From Panorpa germanica (Eukaryota; Arthropoda; Insecta; Mecoptera; Panorpidae), in NCBI GenBank assembly GCA_963678705.1, contig OY783208.1, forward strand, positions 5,084,001-5,148,000: DNA of 64,000 nt. Direction: 5' to 3'. This document shows, one piece after another, positions 11,462-24,000 of this stretch (its first letter is position 1; each line of letters starts with the position of its first letter). The translations under genes were made by a program, and so were the position numbers. The notes beneath the pieces are model-generated. The model did not search any database. It saw nothing but the letters and a program-made list of their open reading frames with translations, and had not been told where the DNA came from.

Positions 11462-12529
11462 GTACTCTATAAATAGTAAGAAAATATAAATTATTTAATA
11501 TTTAACACCATTACAGAAGTATAATATCCGATGATTATTTGATATAGCCACACCTTTTGTTTAGATTCTAATAAAAAAAACTACAGCAGTTTCTGAAGTT
11601 TTACGGCTTTGGTTTTATACTAAAAATATGTACAAAGCACCACGTAATAGACATTATACCACTCTTTATTAAAAATACACAATAACAACAATTAAAGTTG
11701 ACAAATAAATGTGGAATATGTAGCCTGTTATATATGGAACAATGTCATCTAGTTTATAACCTCAAAATTGAAATTTCAACTTTAACCACGAGGTTATAAG
11801 AATTAAAACAAATGGTGCTACTGAACCAAATAACTACCCTATTTTTTAACAAACAGTGGAATAATGAATATTACGTATCGATTTTACCACGTTTTAACAA
11901 TAATAAAAGCGGTAGAAAATATACAAAAGTGCGCAGTAACTTTTTTTATGAGATTCAAAATAAAACGATCAACAAAATAAATTGAATATTTATTTACCAT
12001 ATATTTAAAACCTTAATTTTCCTTATTTTAACTAATTTTATTTTTGTGAAACTTTATTTATTATAAAAGTATATTAATAACAAGAACACAACTTGTTACT
12101 TCTATTCAGCTAAACAAACAAACTGATCGAATAGCGTAGAGTTTTCCTGACGTTTTAATAAGGAGCTACTGGAATGCAATTAAGTTCACTTTGTATTTCA
12201 ATATCTCTGTGGTTGGTTTAACTCTTAGAAAAATTAAATATGGTTTAAATAATCACTAAATAAATAAAAAGAAATAAATGTTAATAAATATATATTGGCA
12301 TTTCTATTTTATTAAAAATCTGAATGTTGACGGAGAAATAGATATAGCAAATATTAATTGTTGTTTTAGCGCTAGAGACGTCGGCCATATTTAAGAAGAA
12401 ACATGTCATGCATCCTTTTTAATATTCGTAATAGATTCTATGAATTTTTTACTAATGTTATTAACAAAAAGTGAAAATAATTCTTAAAATAACAATGTCA
12501 CTGATTTTGTTTTTTGATTTTCAAATTTG

Positions 12530-14870
12530 CTACCAAAGTTAACCCACATACACTACTTTCTAGACCAATTTTTACCTTCAGCAAAAACAGCTCCCCAAAT
12601 ATAATTTTGAAATTTTGATTAGATACTCAATTATTACACAATCTAAAATCTGAGTTTTCTCTAAAGTTTCATACCGGGCACCTTACTTTTCTTAATGCTC
12701 TCTTTTTAAGTTTTTAGTTTTCAAAAAAAGTTAGCATTGAACACACTAATACACATGCAAAATTTTAACTTTCCATCTTTAACAAATTAAAAATATAACT
12801 TTTCACTTGGAACATTATAATACAGTTTTATAGAAATTAAGACATAAGACACAACCCCATTGTTTGTTAAAATTACCATGATACCAGAAAACAGATTCAT
12901 TTTATATCTATACTTTAAATAACACGTACTTCGTGAATAAATTATATATTACAAATGTTTATAAATGTATTCAGTCTTAATAACTTTACAATATGGATTA
13001 CAAATTTTTTATTTGGTGTCTTAGAATCGTTAAAATATTCACTTATTCATGTCACATGAATACTTAAAAGTCCCTTTTTAAAAACTAAATTAAAAACAAT
13101 CATTTTAAAATAAGAATATTTTTATTATTATTAATATTAGTAAGTATAATTTCATTTTTATTAACGTCTGAAAGGGAATACAGAGTAATCATTTAGTTTT
13201 TTGACCTTTTTTATGTTTTTATGTTGTAACTGCATATGTATCTCCAAATATTGGCCTATTATAAAAGACTTTGTACACATAGAACACTTAAATTCGATCG
13301 GTTTCCTAATATGAGTTTCTACGTGTCTGTCTAACAAAATTTTATTTGCAAAACGTATATTACAATCAGGGCACTGCTTCCAACTAAGCATGTGACTTGA
13401 TATACGACGTAAACTTAGGTCCTTTAATGTAGCTTTTAATGTAAACGTTTTGTTACATTGTATACGCGAAGACGGATTTCCTAAGTTATGTGTATCAGTG
13501 TTATTAGCATTTTGCTGGACAGTATTAATGTTTAAATTTTGGATAAGATTGGGCAATACTTCAAAACTTTGCGACTGCGTAAGATTGTTGGGGTCTAAGG
13601 TCATTCTATTAAAGGAATCGCAGAGAACCCCCCGACCCGCTTTGTTGTTTTGTGTACTTTGCTGTGCAATGTCCTGGTGCATCGACGTTGACAATTGAGC
13701 AAGTGGTGGTAATTCATTAGAATTGTGTGCAGTTTCATCACCACCCATTTCAGCCACATCGAACTCCATATTGTTATCGTAATACATTTTGTTCAACTAC
13801 GCTATAAATAAAAAGAAAATATAAATTATTAAATATTTAACACCATTATAGAAGTATAATATCTGATGATTATTCGATATAGCCACACCTTTTGTTTTTG
13901 ATTCTTATAAAAAAACTACTGCAGTTTCTTTAAGTTTTACGGCGTTGGTTTTATACTCAAATTATGTACAAAGCACTACGTAATATACATTACACCACTT
14001 TTAATTAAAAATAGATAATATTAACGGTTAAAGTTAACAAATAAATAAGAAATATGACGCTTTTTATATATGGAACAATGTCATCTAGTTTATAACCTCA
14101 AAATTGAAATTTCAACTTTAACCACGAGGTTATAAGAATCAAAACAAATGGTGGCACTGAACCAAATAATTACTCTATTTTTAAAGAAACTGTAAAATAA
14201 TAAATATTACGTATCAATTTTACGACGTTTTAACAATAATAAAAGCGGTAGAAAGTATACAAAAGTGTGCAGTAGCTTTTTTTATGAGATTCAAAACAAA
14301 ACGATCAACAAAACAAATTGAATATTTACCATATATCTTAAAACCTTAATTTTAAATGATTTTATTTTTGTGAAACTTTATTTATTATAAAAGTATATTA
14401 ATAACAAGAACACAACAGGGTTCTTTATAATAGACAATAATAGAGATGTTACTTCTATTCAGCAAAAGAAACAAACTGATCGAATTCCGTAGTGTTCATG
14501 ACGTTCATTATAGAAACCACTGGAATGCAATTACGTTCATAATGTATTTCAATATCTCTGTGGTTGGTTTAAATCTTAGAAAAGTTAAATATGGTTTAAA
14601 TAATCACTAAATAAATAAAAAGAAATAAATATTAATAAATATATATTGGCATTTCTATTTTATTAAAAATCTGAATGTTGACGGAGAAATAGATATAGCA
14701 AATATTAATTGTTGTTTTAGCGCTAGAGACGTCGGCCATATTTAAGAAGAAACATGTCATGCATCTTTTATAATATTTCTAATAGATTATATGAATTTTT
14801 ACGAATGTTTTTAACAAAAAAAAGTGAAAATAAAATAACAATGCCACTAATTTTGTTTTTTTATTTTCAA
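12530..14870 (-). repeat. Tandem unit 2 of the zinc-finger gene triplication
   Basis: About 2.34 kb, collinear with units 1 and 3 across the 3' flank, gene and 5' flank, ending with the CATGTCATGCATC block. It holds the empty site of the Harbinger insertion at 13021-13023. Confidence 0.88.
13161..13796 (-). CDS. Two-finger C2H2 protein, tandem copy 2 (full-length)
   Basis: 211 codons from MNKMYYDNNMEFDVAEMGG. It has the full N-terminal region (including NNKAGRGVLCDSFNR and TLDPNNLTQSQSF), then fingers CPDCNIRFANKILLDRH and CSMCTKSFIIGQYLEIH with their second His pairs, and a lysine-rich tail. The frame is open and the zinc ligands are intact, so this is the best candidate for the functional copy. 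An antisense frame at 13450-13698 is a shadow. No close family is recognised outside the fingers. Confidence 0.78.
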   Translation of the reverse strand: MNKMYYDNNMEFDVAEMGGDETAHNSNELPPLAQLSTSMHQDIAQQSTQNNKAGRGVLCDSFNRMTLDPNNLTQSQSFEVLPNLIQNLNINTVQQNANNTDTHNLGNPSSRIQCNKTFTLKATLKDLSLRRISSHMLSWKQCPDCNIRFANKILLDRHVETHIRKPIEFKCSMCTKSFIIGQYLEIHMQLQHKNIKKVKKLNDYSVFPFRR

Positions 14871-14872
14871 AT

Positions 14873-17040
14873 TTGCTACCAAAATTAGACGACATACAAA
14901 ATGTCAACTTTCTAGACCAATTTTTACCTTCGGCAAAAACAGCTGCCGTGGCTTCAAATATATTTTTAAAATTTTGATTAGATACTCAATTATTACACAA
15001 TCTAAAATTTGAGTTTTCTCTAAAGTTTCATACCGGGCACCTTACTTTTCTTAATGCTCTCTTTTTAAGTTTTTAATTTTAAATATGTTAGCATTGAACA
15101 CCCTATTACACATGCAAAATTTTAACTTTCTATCTTTAACGAAATAGAAGTTATACGAGTGAAAAATATAATTTTTTTAGTTTTTTCAAAATTACGCGTT
15201 TCTAGTAAATTCAAAGACGCTTAAAGTCTTTAAAAAAATTCTCTACGAAATAGGAAATTGCCAGAAACTTATCTGGAGCTGTTTTCGAACCATTGTACGA
15301 ATCGCGTACAAACATAACTTTTTACTTGGAACATTATATAAATATATAGTTTTATATAAATTAAGACATAAGACACAACCCCATTGTTTGTTAAAATTAT
15401 AATGAAACCAGAAAACAGATTAATTTTATATCTATACTTTAAATAACACGTACTACTTGTATAAATTATATATTACAAATGTATTCAGTCTTAATAACTT
15501 TACAAAGTTTTATGTGGTGTCTTAGAATCGTTTAAAATATTTACTTAATCATGTCACATGAATACTTACATGTCCCTTTTTAAAAACTAAATTAAAAACA
15601 ATCATTTTAAAATTGAAATATTTTTATTATTATTAATATTAATAAGTATAATTTCATTTTTTTTAACGTTTGGAAGGGAATACAAGGTATTCACTTAGCT
15701 TTTTGACCCTGTTTAAGTTTTTATGTTGTATCTGGAGATGTCTGTTCAAACATTGGTGACTGTTAAAAGACCTTGAACACCAACCACACTTAAATTCGAT
15801 CGGTTTTCTAACATGAGTTGCTTCGTGTCGCTCTAACAAAGTTATATTCGCAAAACTTTTATTACAATCAGAGCACTGCTTTCTACCAACCATGTGTCTT
15901 GGTATACGACGTAAACCTAGAAGCTTATTTATTTCTTTTGATGTAAACGTCTTGTTACATTGTGTACTCGAAGATGGATTCCCAAAGTTATGTGTATCAG
16001 TGTTATTAACATTTTGCTGGACAGTATTAATGTTTAAATTTTGGATAGGATTGGGCAATGCTTCAAAACTTTGCGACTGCGTAAGATTGTTGGGGTCTAA
16101 GGTCATTCTATTAAAGGAATCGCAGAGAACCCCCCGACCCGCTTTGTTGTTTTGTGCACTTTGCTGTGCAATGTCCTGGTGCATTGACGTTGAAAATTGA
16201 GCAAGTGATGGTAATTCATTAGAATTGTGTGCAGTTTCATCACCACCCATTTCAGCCACATCGGGCTCCATATTGTTATCGTATTACGTTTTGTTCAAGT
16301 ACGCTATAAATAATAAGAAAATATAAATTATTTAATATTTAACACCATTACAGAAGTATAATATCTGATGATTATTCGATATAGCCATACCTTTTGTTTT
16401 TGATTCTTATAAAAAACTACTGCAGTTTTTCAAGTTTTACGGCGTTGGTTTTACACTCAAAATATGTACAAAGCACCACGTAATAGACATTACATCACTT
16501 TTAATTAAAAATAGACAATATTAACGGTTAAAGTTAACAAATAAATGTGAAATATAACGCTTCTTATATATGAAACAATGTCATCTAGCTTATAACCTCA
16601 AAATTGAAATTTCAACTTTAACCATGAGGTTATAAGAATCAAAACAAATGGTGCCACTGAACCACAATAATTACTCTATTTTTAAAGAAACTGTAAAATA
16701 ATGAATATTGCATATCGATTTTACGACGTTTTAACAATAATAAAAGCAGGAGAAGTATACAAAAGTGTGCAGTAGCTTTTTTTATGAGTTTCAAAACAAA
16801 ACGATCAACAAAACAAATTGAATATTACCATATATCTTAAAACCCTACTTTTCTTTATTTTAACTGATTTTATTTTTGTGAAACTTTATTTATTATAAAA
16901 ATATATTAATAAAAGGAGCACAACTTGTTTCTTAATAATAGACAATTATACAGATGTTACTTCTATTCAGCAAAACAAACAAACTGATCGATTTGCGTAG
17001 TGTTGATGACGTTAAATAAATTAGCCACTGGAAAGCAATT
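14873..17040 (-). repeat. Tandem unit 3 of the zinc-finger gene triplication
   Basis: Collinear with unit 2. It contains an extra roughly 170 bp family B-like segment near 15150-15330 that is missing from unit 2. Its 5' flank ends near 17040. Confidence 0.82.
15663..16271 (-). CDS. Two-finger C2H2 protein, tandem copy 3 (start codon shifted)
   Basis: 202 codons from the ATG at 16269-16271 (MEPDVAEMGG). In copies 1 and 2 translation can begin ten codons earlier; here that ATG is ACG and is followed by TAA, so the upstream start is lost. Fingers are CSDCNKSFANITLLERH and CGWCSRSFNSHQCLNRH. The second finger has changed most at helix positions that contact DNA in classical C2H2 fingers, which suggests either divergence in specificity or relaxed constraint. 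Confidence 0.75.
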   Translation of the reverse strand: MEPDVAEMGGDETAHNSNELPSLAQFSTSMHQDIAQQSAQNNKAGRGVLCDSFNRMTLDPNNLTQSQSFEALPNPIQNLNINTVQQNVNNTDTHNFGNPSSSTQCNKTFTSKEINKLLGLRRIPRHMVGRKQCSDCNKSFANITLLERHEATHVRKPIEFKCGWCSRSFNSHQCLNRHLQIQHKNLNRVKKLSEYLVFPSKR

Positions 17041-17309
17041 CCGTTCACTTTGTATTCATTATCTCTGTGGTTGTTTTGTCTTGCATTCCCATGGGTTTAC
17101 AACTGTAAACAAATATTCGAATTTCTTAAAATATGGTTTACGTCTCTACTAACTAACTCGGGATTAAATTTGGACCATAAAACCCGATACAAAAATAAGT
17201 ACCGAACTAAGCTAACTCGGGGTTTCGTAACCCCGAAGTAAATAAAAAACCATAAAACCGGCCCTTAGAAAAGTTAAATATGGTTTAAATAATCACTAAA
17301 TAAATAAAT

Positions 17310-17835
17310 GTGTATTGGCGTGTCTATTTTATTAAATATGTAAGTGCTGACGGAGATATAACAATTAAAAATTTGAATTGTAGTTTTAACGCTACAGATT
17401 TCTGTCATTTATATGGCTTAATACATTTTAACGTCAGTTATTTGTTGAGTAGGTAAGTGCTGTGGTAATGTTTTGTGGCTGTTGCTAGTCGAAATAATCA
17501 AGTTAAGTCAAAGCATAATAAGATTTCATTTTATTTAACCTTGTTATGGCAGACATAATATTGAAACTTTATTGTTCCTCGAAACAGCTGTAAATAATAT
17601 TTGATATTTTGATATATAAATACATATAGCAGAGATTTATGAGCTGTAAGGTTGGTAACCTGTAAACTTGTCAGAGTTTTGTCATGAATATGCTATCTCT
17701 TTTACGCTCTGTTGTATAATAGAGATAGCAACTCATAGCAAGCATAATTAAACATTTGAGGTTCTAGTAACCCACTTTATCAACATATAGTACACTTTTA
17801 CAGAAATTAATACATAGGACACAATCCCATTGAAG
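17310..17835 (+). mobile_element. Family A MITE, 5'-truncated
   Basis: It begins inside the family at the GTGTATTGGCGTGTC block and ends with GGACACAATCCCATT, so only the right terminus remains. It ends about 28 bp before the first visible Piezo exon and so supplies almost the whole 3' end of that intron. Confidence 0.82.
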
Positions 17836-17863
17836 ATATAACAAACCATAAATATATTTTCAG

Positions 17864-18036
17864 AGGAGCTGATCTAAAAGACGAAATTATATACAAGGAG
17901 ATAACGATACAGGAAGAAGAAGAACGACGAATTATGGAGAAAATTAGACAGAAGATGGACAGGATCCGAACAGCGCAGTTGAAGCTGCGCGCCTCCTCGT
18001 TTCTTGAGATGAAACGAAACGAAACTCATTTTACAG
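17864..18036 (+). CDS. Piezo: Piezo exon: intracellular charged helix
   Basis: TTTTCAG acceptor and CAG/gtaatt donor. It encodes a long charged helix containing [19 protein letters not shown] and ends with one base of an Ala codon that the next exon completes. Entry phase is 2, so an upstream exon is required; none is visible in the window. Confidence 0.92.
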
Positions 18037-21000
18037 GTAATTTGATTTTTTAAGTATAGTACACATTGGTGTTACTTAAACAAGCGACATCCAACATTTG
18101 TTGCAAGAAGTTGCACAACACATCCACACTAGTGCGAGAAGAAACTTAATACGTCGGAAGATTTTATATTTCGACCAAATTCCTACAACGTGCCTTAGCA
18201 AAAAATATGCTTAGAGAAAGAAAAGTAATAACACTCAGTTATTTAACATGGTCTCTGCTGACTCGTGATTCAATGTTCAGGTCTATTTTATTTGTCCATT
18301 TAAACTTCATTTTTAATTATTTTTATTTATTTTCTAAACACAACTAAAAAAACGTCAAGGTACAATGAAATTATACAGGAAACTAAGTAGGTACTCGAGC
18401 ATTTTGTTCTAGATCAGATTAAAAACAGTAATTTCTTTAGATGTTCCAACTTAGGATTGAAACATTTTTGTTTCATAAAAATACTACCTATAATTTTTAA
18501 AAATAGCAAAAGTAGTGGTTTTATTAGTGTCGCAACGCAACTTATTAAAGTACAACACATTTAGTACACTCATGTCTAAATAATGTCAATTTATGCATGA
18601 AAAATATATAAATGTTGGATGTCGCATGTTTATGTCACTCCGCGTTATGTGGACTACACCGCTGCCTAATAACTTTATGATTATGCATGTACATAATCAA
18701 TTTCATTAGATAACATTCAACTGGAATCGAACCCGAAGTCATAGTAGTCTAGCGTCAGCATAAATGCCTTTATGAACTATTTTTTAAAGTCAATTTTTTT
18801 TTTTTAAATAATTTAATAAGTAATTGAGCTCATTTTTCCTTGTTGGCAACCTTCGTTATATAACTTTATGGTATACACAATCAGCTGTTAGTAGTAAATA
18901 ATGTATCACACACACACACACTCGTATGCGTCTATGTTGTGTAAAAGAGATGGCAAAACGTCGGATGTGACGTACCATGTATTGGAATGGGCTTGTGTCC
19001 TCATTTCTTAAGTGGTCGATTTTTCAATTGTTGATTGAAATTGATGTTAATAAATGTGTATTGGCGTGTCTATTTTATTAAATATCTAAATGTTGACGGA
19101 GATATAGCAATTAAAAGTTTTAATTGTAGTTTTAGCGCTAGAAATGGTCTGCCATATTTGTATGACGTGCATTTTAACGTCAGTTATTTGTTGTCGGTGC
19201 TGTGGTAATGTTTTGTAGCTGTTGGTAGTCGACATAATCAAGTCAAGACAAAGAAGAATAAGTTTGTATTTTATTTAACCCTGCTAAGGCAGACATAATA
19301 TTGAAAATTTCTTGTTCCTTGAAACAGTTGTAAATAATATTTGATATTTTGATATATAAATACATATAGCAGAGATTTATGAACTGTAAGGTTGGCAGCG
19401 GTTGTAATGTCACATGCATTTGGAATGTGTACAACGTTGAATCCCTTTAATAATTAAAGAGACAAAATGACTTTTTTAATTGCTAATATCTCCTAACATA
19501 TAAGGAGTTATTAAAAATTGAACATTTGAGGTTCTAGTAAACTACTTTATCAATATATAGTACAGTTTTGTCCTGTCCCGTTCATTAGTGTGACATCTCG
19601 TTCATCTGTCTTAAAATTTTGTTTTTTTGCATTTATGAGTTTGCTTGAATCAGATATAGAGCAGACTTTTACATATTTTTCGTAGTTGTCTCGGTAATAA
19701 ACTAGAAGATCGATATGAGCATGCTTTTCCTCCATTGTATATTTATGAAATTTGTTAAAGATTTTGTTCTAAACGTTGCCAACTTTGCTAATTTCTAGAC
19801 TAAACAATTTTTTTTCCACCAGCTATTCGTTCTGGGGACTATTACATGTTTGATGAGTTCGATGATGCTGATATTGATTTGAACCAACCCAAAGGATACA
19901 GGGATGACCGTGGAGAAAGCTATGACACTCTGGCGAAGACCCCTTCCAGAGGAATTGGAATTGGCTAGGTAAAATCTATTTTAAGAACAAATGGCTTATA
20001 AGACTATCTTTAGGGGCCATTCTTTTGATTTGTGAATAAAATGTAAGTTGATATATGTATATTAGTTTTTTCATTCTTTTTATATATCCAAAAATTGACG
20101 GAGTTATAGCTATACTAGAGTTTACCCCCGTCGCAATGCGACGTCTTTTTGGCGTGTATGATTTGATCCAATAAAATAATTAGTAATTACATTTCATATT
20201 TAATTCTATTTTTAAATTGAAATAATTAACTCACTCAATAATAAAATAATTTTTCAATTTATGCGTTATTTGACCAACTTTTTTCAAAATTAAAAATTTT
20301 TTTTTTTTAAATATACAAAATTTCAACTTTCTAACACAATTTTTACTGTCGGCAAATATTGCCCCCGTCCCCCAAAATAAAATTTTAAAATTTTGAATTT
20401 TTTTTTATTAATAATATACTTAATTATTCTAGAATCCAGAATATGAACTTTCTCCAAAGTTCCGTACCGGGTCCCCTAATTTCTTCTACCCCCCTTTTTC
20501 AATTTTTGAATTTCTAATTTTTGGAAATGTCAGCATTGAATACCTTAATACACATGCAAAATTTCAACTTTCTATCTTTTACGAATTAAAAGTAATACTG
20601 CAAAAAAGGGTTCACTTTTTCCAAAATTACGGGTTTCCAAGAAATTCAGGGAAAAATCTGGGGACGCCAAAAGTCTTAGAATTTTATTCTCTACGAAATA
20701 GTAAATTTTCAAAAACATTGATGAAGCCGTTTTCGAGCTACCATACAAAATTCAGTACCAAACATATAAGAATATAAACATACGGTTGGAACATAATAAT
20801 ATAGGATCAGCCCGTTGCATGTTAACTATGTGTACTTCAATTATAAATATCTTGTTTCACAATCGATGGTAAAATTTCATATTGTTTTTCTGACAAATTA
20901 AATACACCTAGGATTAACACTACACTTTAATTTTATCAAATTCCTAAGGCTAAAGACTGAATTCTTAAGACTAAAGTAACTTGAAAATATTTCAGTTGCT

Positions 21001-24000
21001 GACAACATTTGTCAACGTGAGCATGGATGAAGCCACCAAATGTCACGAGCAAGGATCAACGGTGGTGAAACCAGCGTCCCTTCCAGTCATGAAGAAGAAA
21101 GAAGACACTGACTCTTCCTTTGAAAGCGCGAAATCAAACCAATCAGCTCCGGCCCCTGGACCGGTAAGTTAAAGTCAACAAGCGACGACTGTCTCTTGTG
21201 TCCGAATTGAATTTCATTTCAAATTTTTATTCAATTTTTATAAATTGAAATATTTAACTAGAATACAATTATCCAAAAGTGTTCAATATATTTTTTACAA
21301 CAAAAATATATTATATTTTCAATTTACTAAATTCTTTTGATGTCAGAACCAGAACCATACAGTCATATACTGATGTCATATTAAGCTGAATGAAAATTCA
21401 GAGTGGAACAAAGAAACGTACACTCTGAAGAAAAGATATTAGGGCTGGTGTTCCACAGGAAAGTGTGCTAGAAACTGTTCTATTCCTACTGCAGAAGGAA
21501 CAACTATTGCTACATTTGCAGATGATCCTGTCAAGGCATCGACATCGACAATTATTGACAATAGCACTCATTGAAAACAAGTCCAATCACATCAACTTCA
21601 CTAACAAAAAGGTAGAAAACCAGCCAATGGGCTTGTGTCCTCATTTTTTACTGATCGATTTTTGACGATTTTTAAATATTGACGGAGATATAGCAATTAA
21701 AAATTTGAATTGTAGTTTTAGCGCTAGAAATAGTCGACCATATTTGTATGACGTGAAATACATTTTAACGTCAGTTATTTGTTGAGTAGGTCAGTGCTGT
21801 GGTAATGTTCTGTAGCCGTTGGTAGTCAAATAACCAAGTCAAGTCAAAGAATAATAAGTTTTTATTTTATTTAACCCTGCTAAGGCAGACAAAATATTGA
21901 AATTTTATTATTCCTTGAAACAGCTGTAAATAATATTTGATATTTTGATATATAAATACATATAGCAGAGATTTATGAGCTGTAAGGTTGGTAACCTTAC
22001 ACAAGGATTGTGATGTCACATGCACTTGAAATGTGTACAACGTTGAACCCCTTTAATAATTAAAGTGACAAAATAACTTTTTTAATTGTTAATATCTCTT
22101 AACATATAAGGAGTTATTAAAAAATAATTGACCATTTGAGGTTCTAGTAATCCACTTTATCAATATATAGTACACTTTTATAGAAATTAAGACATAGGAC
22201 ACAAGCCCATTAATCTTAATGGAAAAGTAGTACCGCACGCTAACACTGCAAAGTATCTTGGCGTTACATTAGATGCAAAATTAAGATGGAAATTCATATT
22301 AAAGAAGAAAAGGGAAGAGTTTGACATTAAATATAGATAGGGAGCAAATTTCAGTTATCCACACTCAATAAACTCCTGCTGTATAAGCAAATCATCAAAC
22401 CAGATTGGTTATATGGAATCCAACAATGGGGATGCTTACAGAAAAATAACTTAGAAGTTATACAACGTTTTCAAAATAAAGTACTGAGAGCTATAGCAAA
22501 CGCTGCTTGGTATATTCGAAATAGCAACCTCCATCGAGGTCTCCAAATAGAAACAGTCGCCCAAGAATTAAGAGGATATGCTTCCAAGCATCATGGCAGA
22601 CTGCACTGTCATCCGAATGACGAGGTACTCCAACTGTTGGACAACCAAGCGTTAACTAGAAGACTTAAGAGGAAGAAACCCTTCGAACTACAATGACAAT
22701 TATAAAAGAATTGTAAAAACAAAAATACAAATAATGTAAATGAAGGAAATGTCAATGGACGATCCTTACTATCGTGGTACATCGTGGTTGGTTATTAGAC
22801 CAGTTGTAATTATGTAAATAAATTAAAAAACATTCTAAATTTATGCGTTTTCTGACCAACTTTTATTCATATTTTGAGATTTTTTTCTTCCACATGTAAA
22901 TTAAGTACCAAAGTTACCCCATATACAAAATTTCAACTTTCTGTTTCAAATTTTACGCTGTGCAAAAGGTACTCCCGTGCCCCGAAAAAAGAATGTACAC
23001 AATGTAAAAATTAAACATTCTCCAATGTTCCCTATCAACCCCCTTAATTTCTCAGCGCCCCTTTTATTAATTTTCGAATTTCTAAATTTTGAAATATATT
23101 CGCATTAAAAAGCGTAATACACATGCAAAATTTCAACTTTCTATCTCTTTCAAATTAAAAGTTATACAAGAGAAGATGGTCAGTTTTTATGAAATTACGG
23201 GTTTCTTGGAAATTCAGGCAAAAATACGAAGTTTTGAAATTCTCTTTTGATGCATTACCAAATATATAGACATAGTCTTATACACCTGGAACATTCTAAT
23301 ATAAGAAATATAAATAACTGAAGTTTAAAATGTTTTAGAGTTCCCCAAAATCTGCAGCAGACTCTGAAGAACATGCTGGAAAAAATAAAGCAAGCGCTGC
23401 TGCCCTAGTTAAACATCAACATGATCAATATGATAATGACGGGTTGCAGGAAGATGATATCTCTCAATATTCTGATGGAGATGAACATGAGGAGACCGGT
23501 TTTGATTCGTCGGAACAAAAAATAGTGACCACATCTCGTAAGTCCTCCTACTACAGATTTTAAAATAAAGTTTGTGAAGACTAGTCAAGCTATTAGTTCA
23601 ACTCTCATGCGAATCCCCGCCATTTGCTTCATAATTTGAATGCATTTTTAAACAAAAACGAATATCTAACTTATATTATTTTTAATGTTTTTGCCATTTG
23701 GCACTACATTCTTGTGCCTTAACTCATTTATTTACATGTCATTGTGCTTAATTCTTGATCGTCATTGTTCTCGTATTTGATCCTTATCAAATCTAAGCAT
23801 TCTTACTCCTTCCAAACGAAAAAAATATATATATAAATTTATCCTTATAAAAATATAAACAAAACTGCTACTGCTACTGTTTCGCTCCTTCTCAGCCTCC
23901 TGTTGGTAATCTGCCATTCCTTCTCTTTCCTCGTTCTTTTTCTATATCTCCGCTATCCACCTCTTCCCTTCACTGCCTCCCTTTAATAACTGCCCAATAA

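Larger units (their letters stand above)
8404..12520 (-). repeat. Tandem unit 1 of a zinc-finger gene triplication (with Harbinger insert)
   Basis: It starts with the block containing CTACCAAAGTTAACCCACAT and contains the gene at 10964-11461 and its 5' flank. Units 2 and 3 start with the same block at about 12530 and 14873. Without the 1.94 kb Harbinger insertion the period is about 2.2 kb, similar to the other units. Confidence 0.85.

Noticed and set aside
13450-16200. Plus-strand ORFs antisense to the two-finger genes
   Set aside because: Both mirror conserved minus-strand coding sequence and have no codon or domain support.
18715-18790. Possible tRNA (B box GGTTCGATTCC on minus strand)
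   Set aside because: Only the T-arm-like B box is present; no acceptor stem or D arm pairs around it. At most a tRNA-derived SINE relic.
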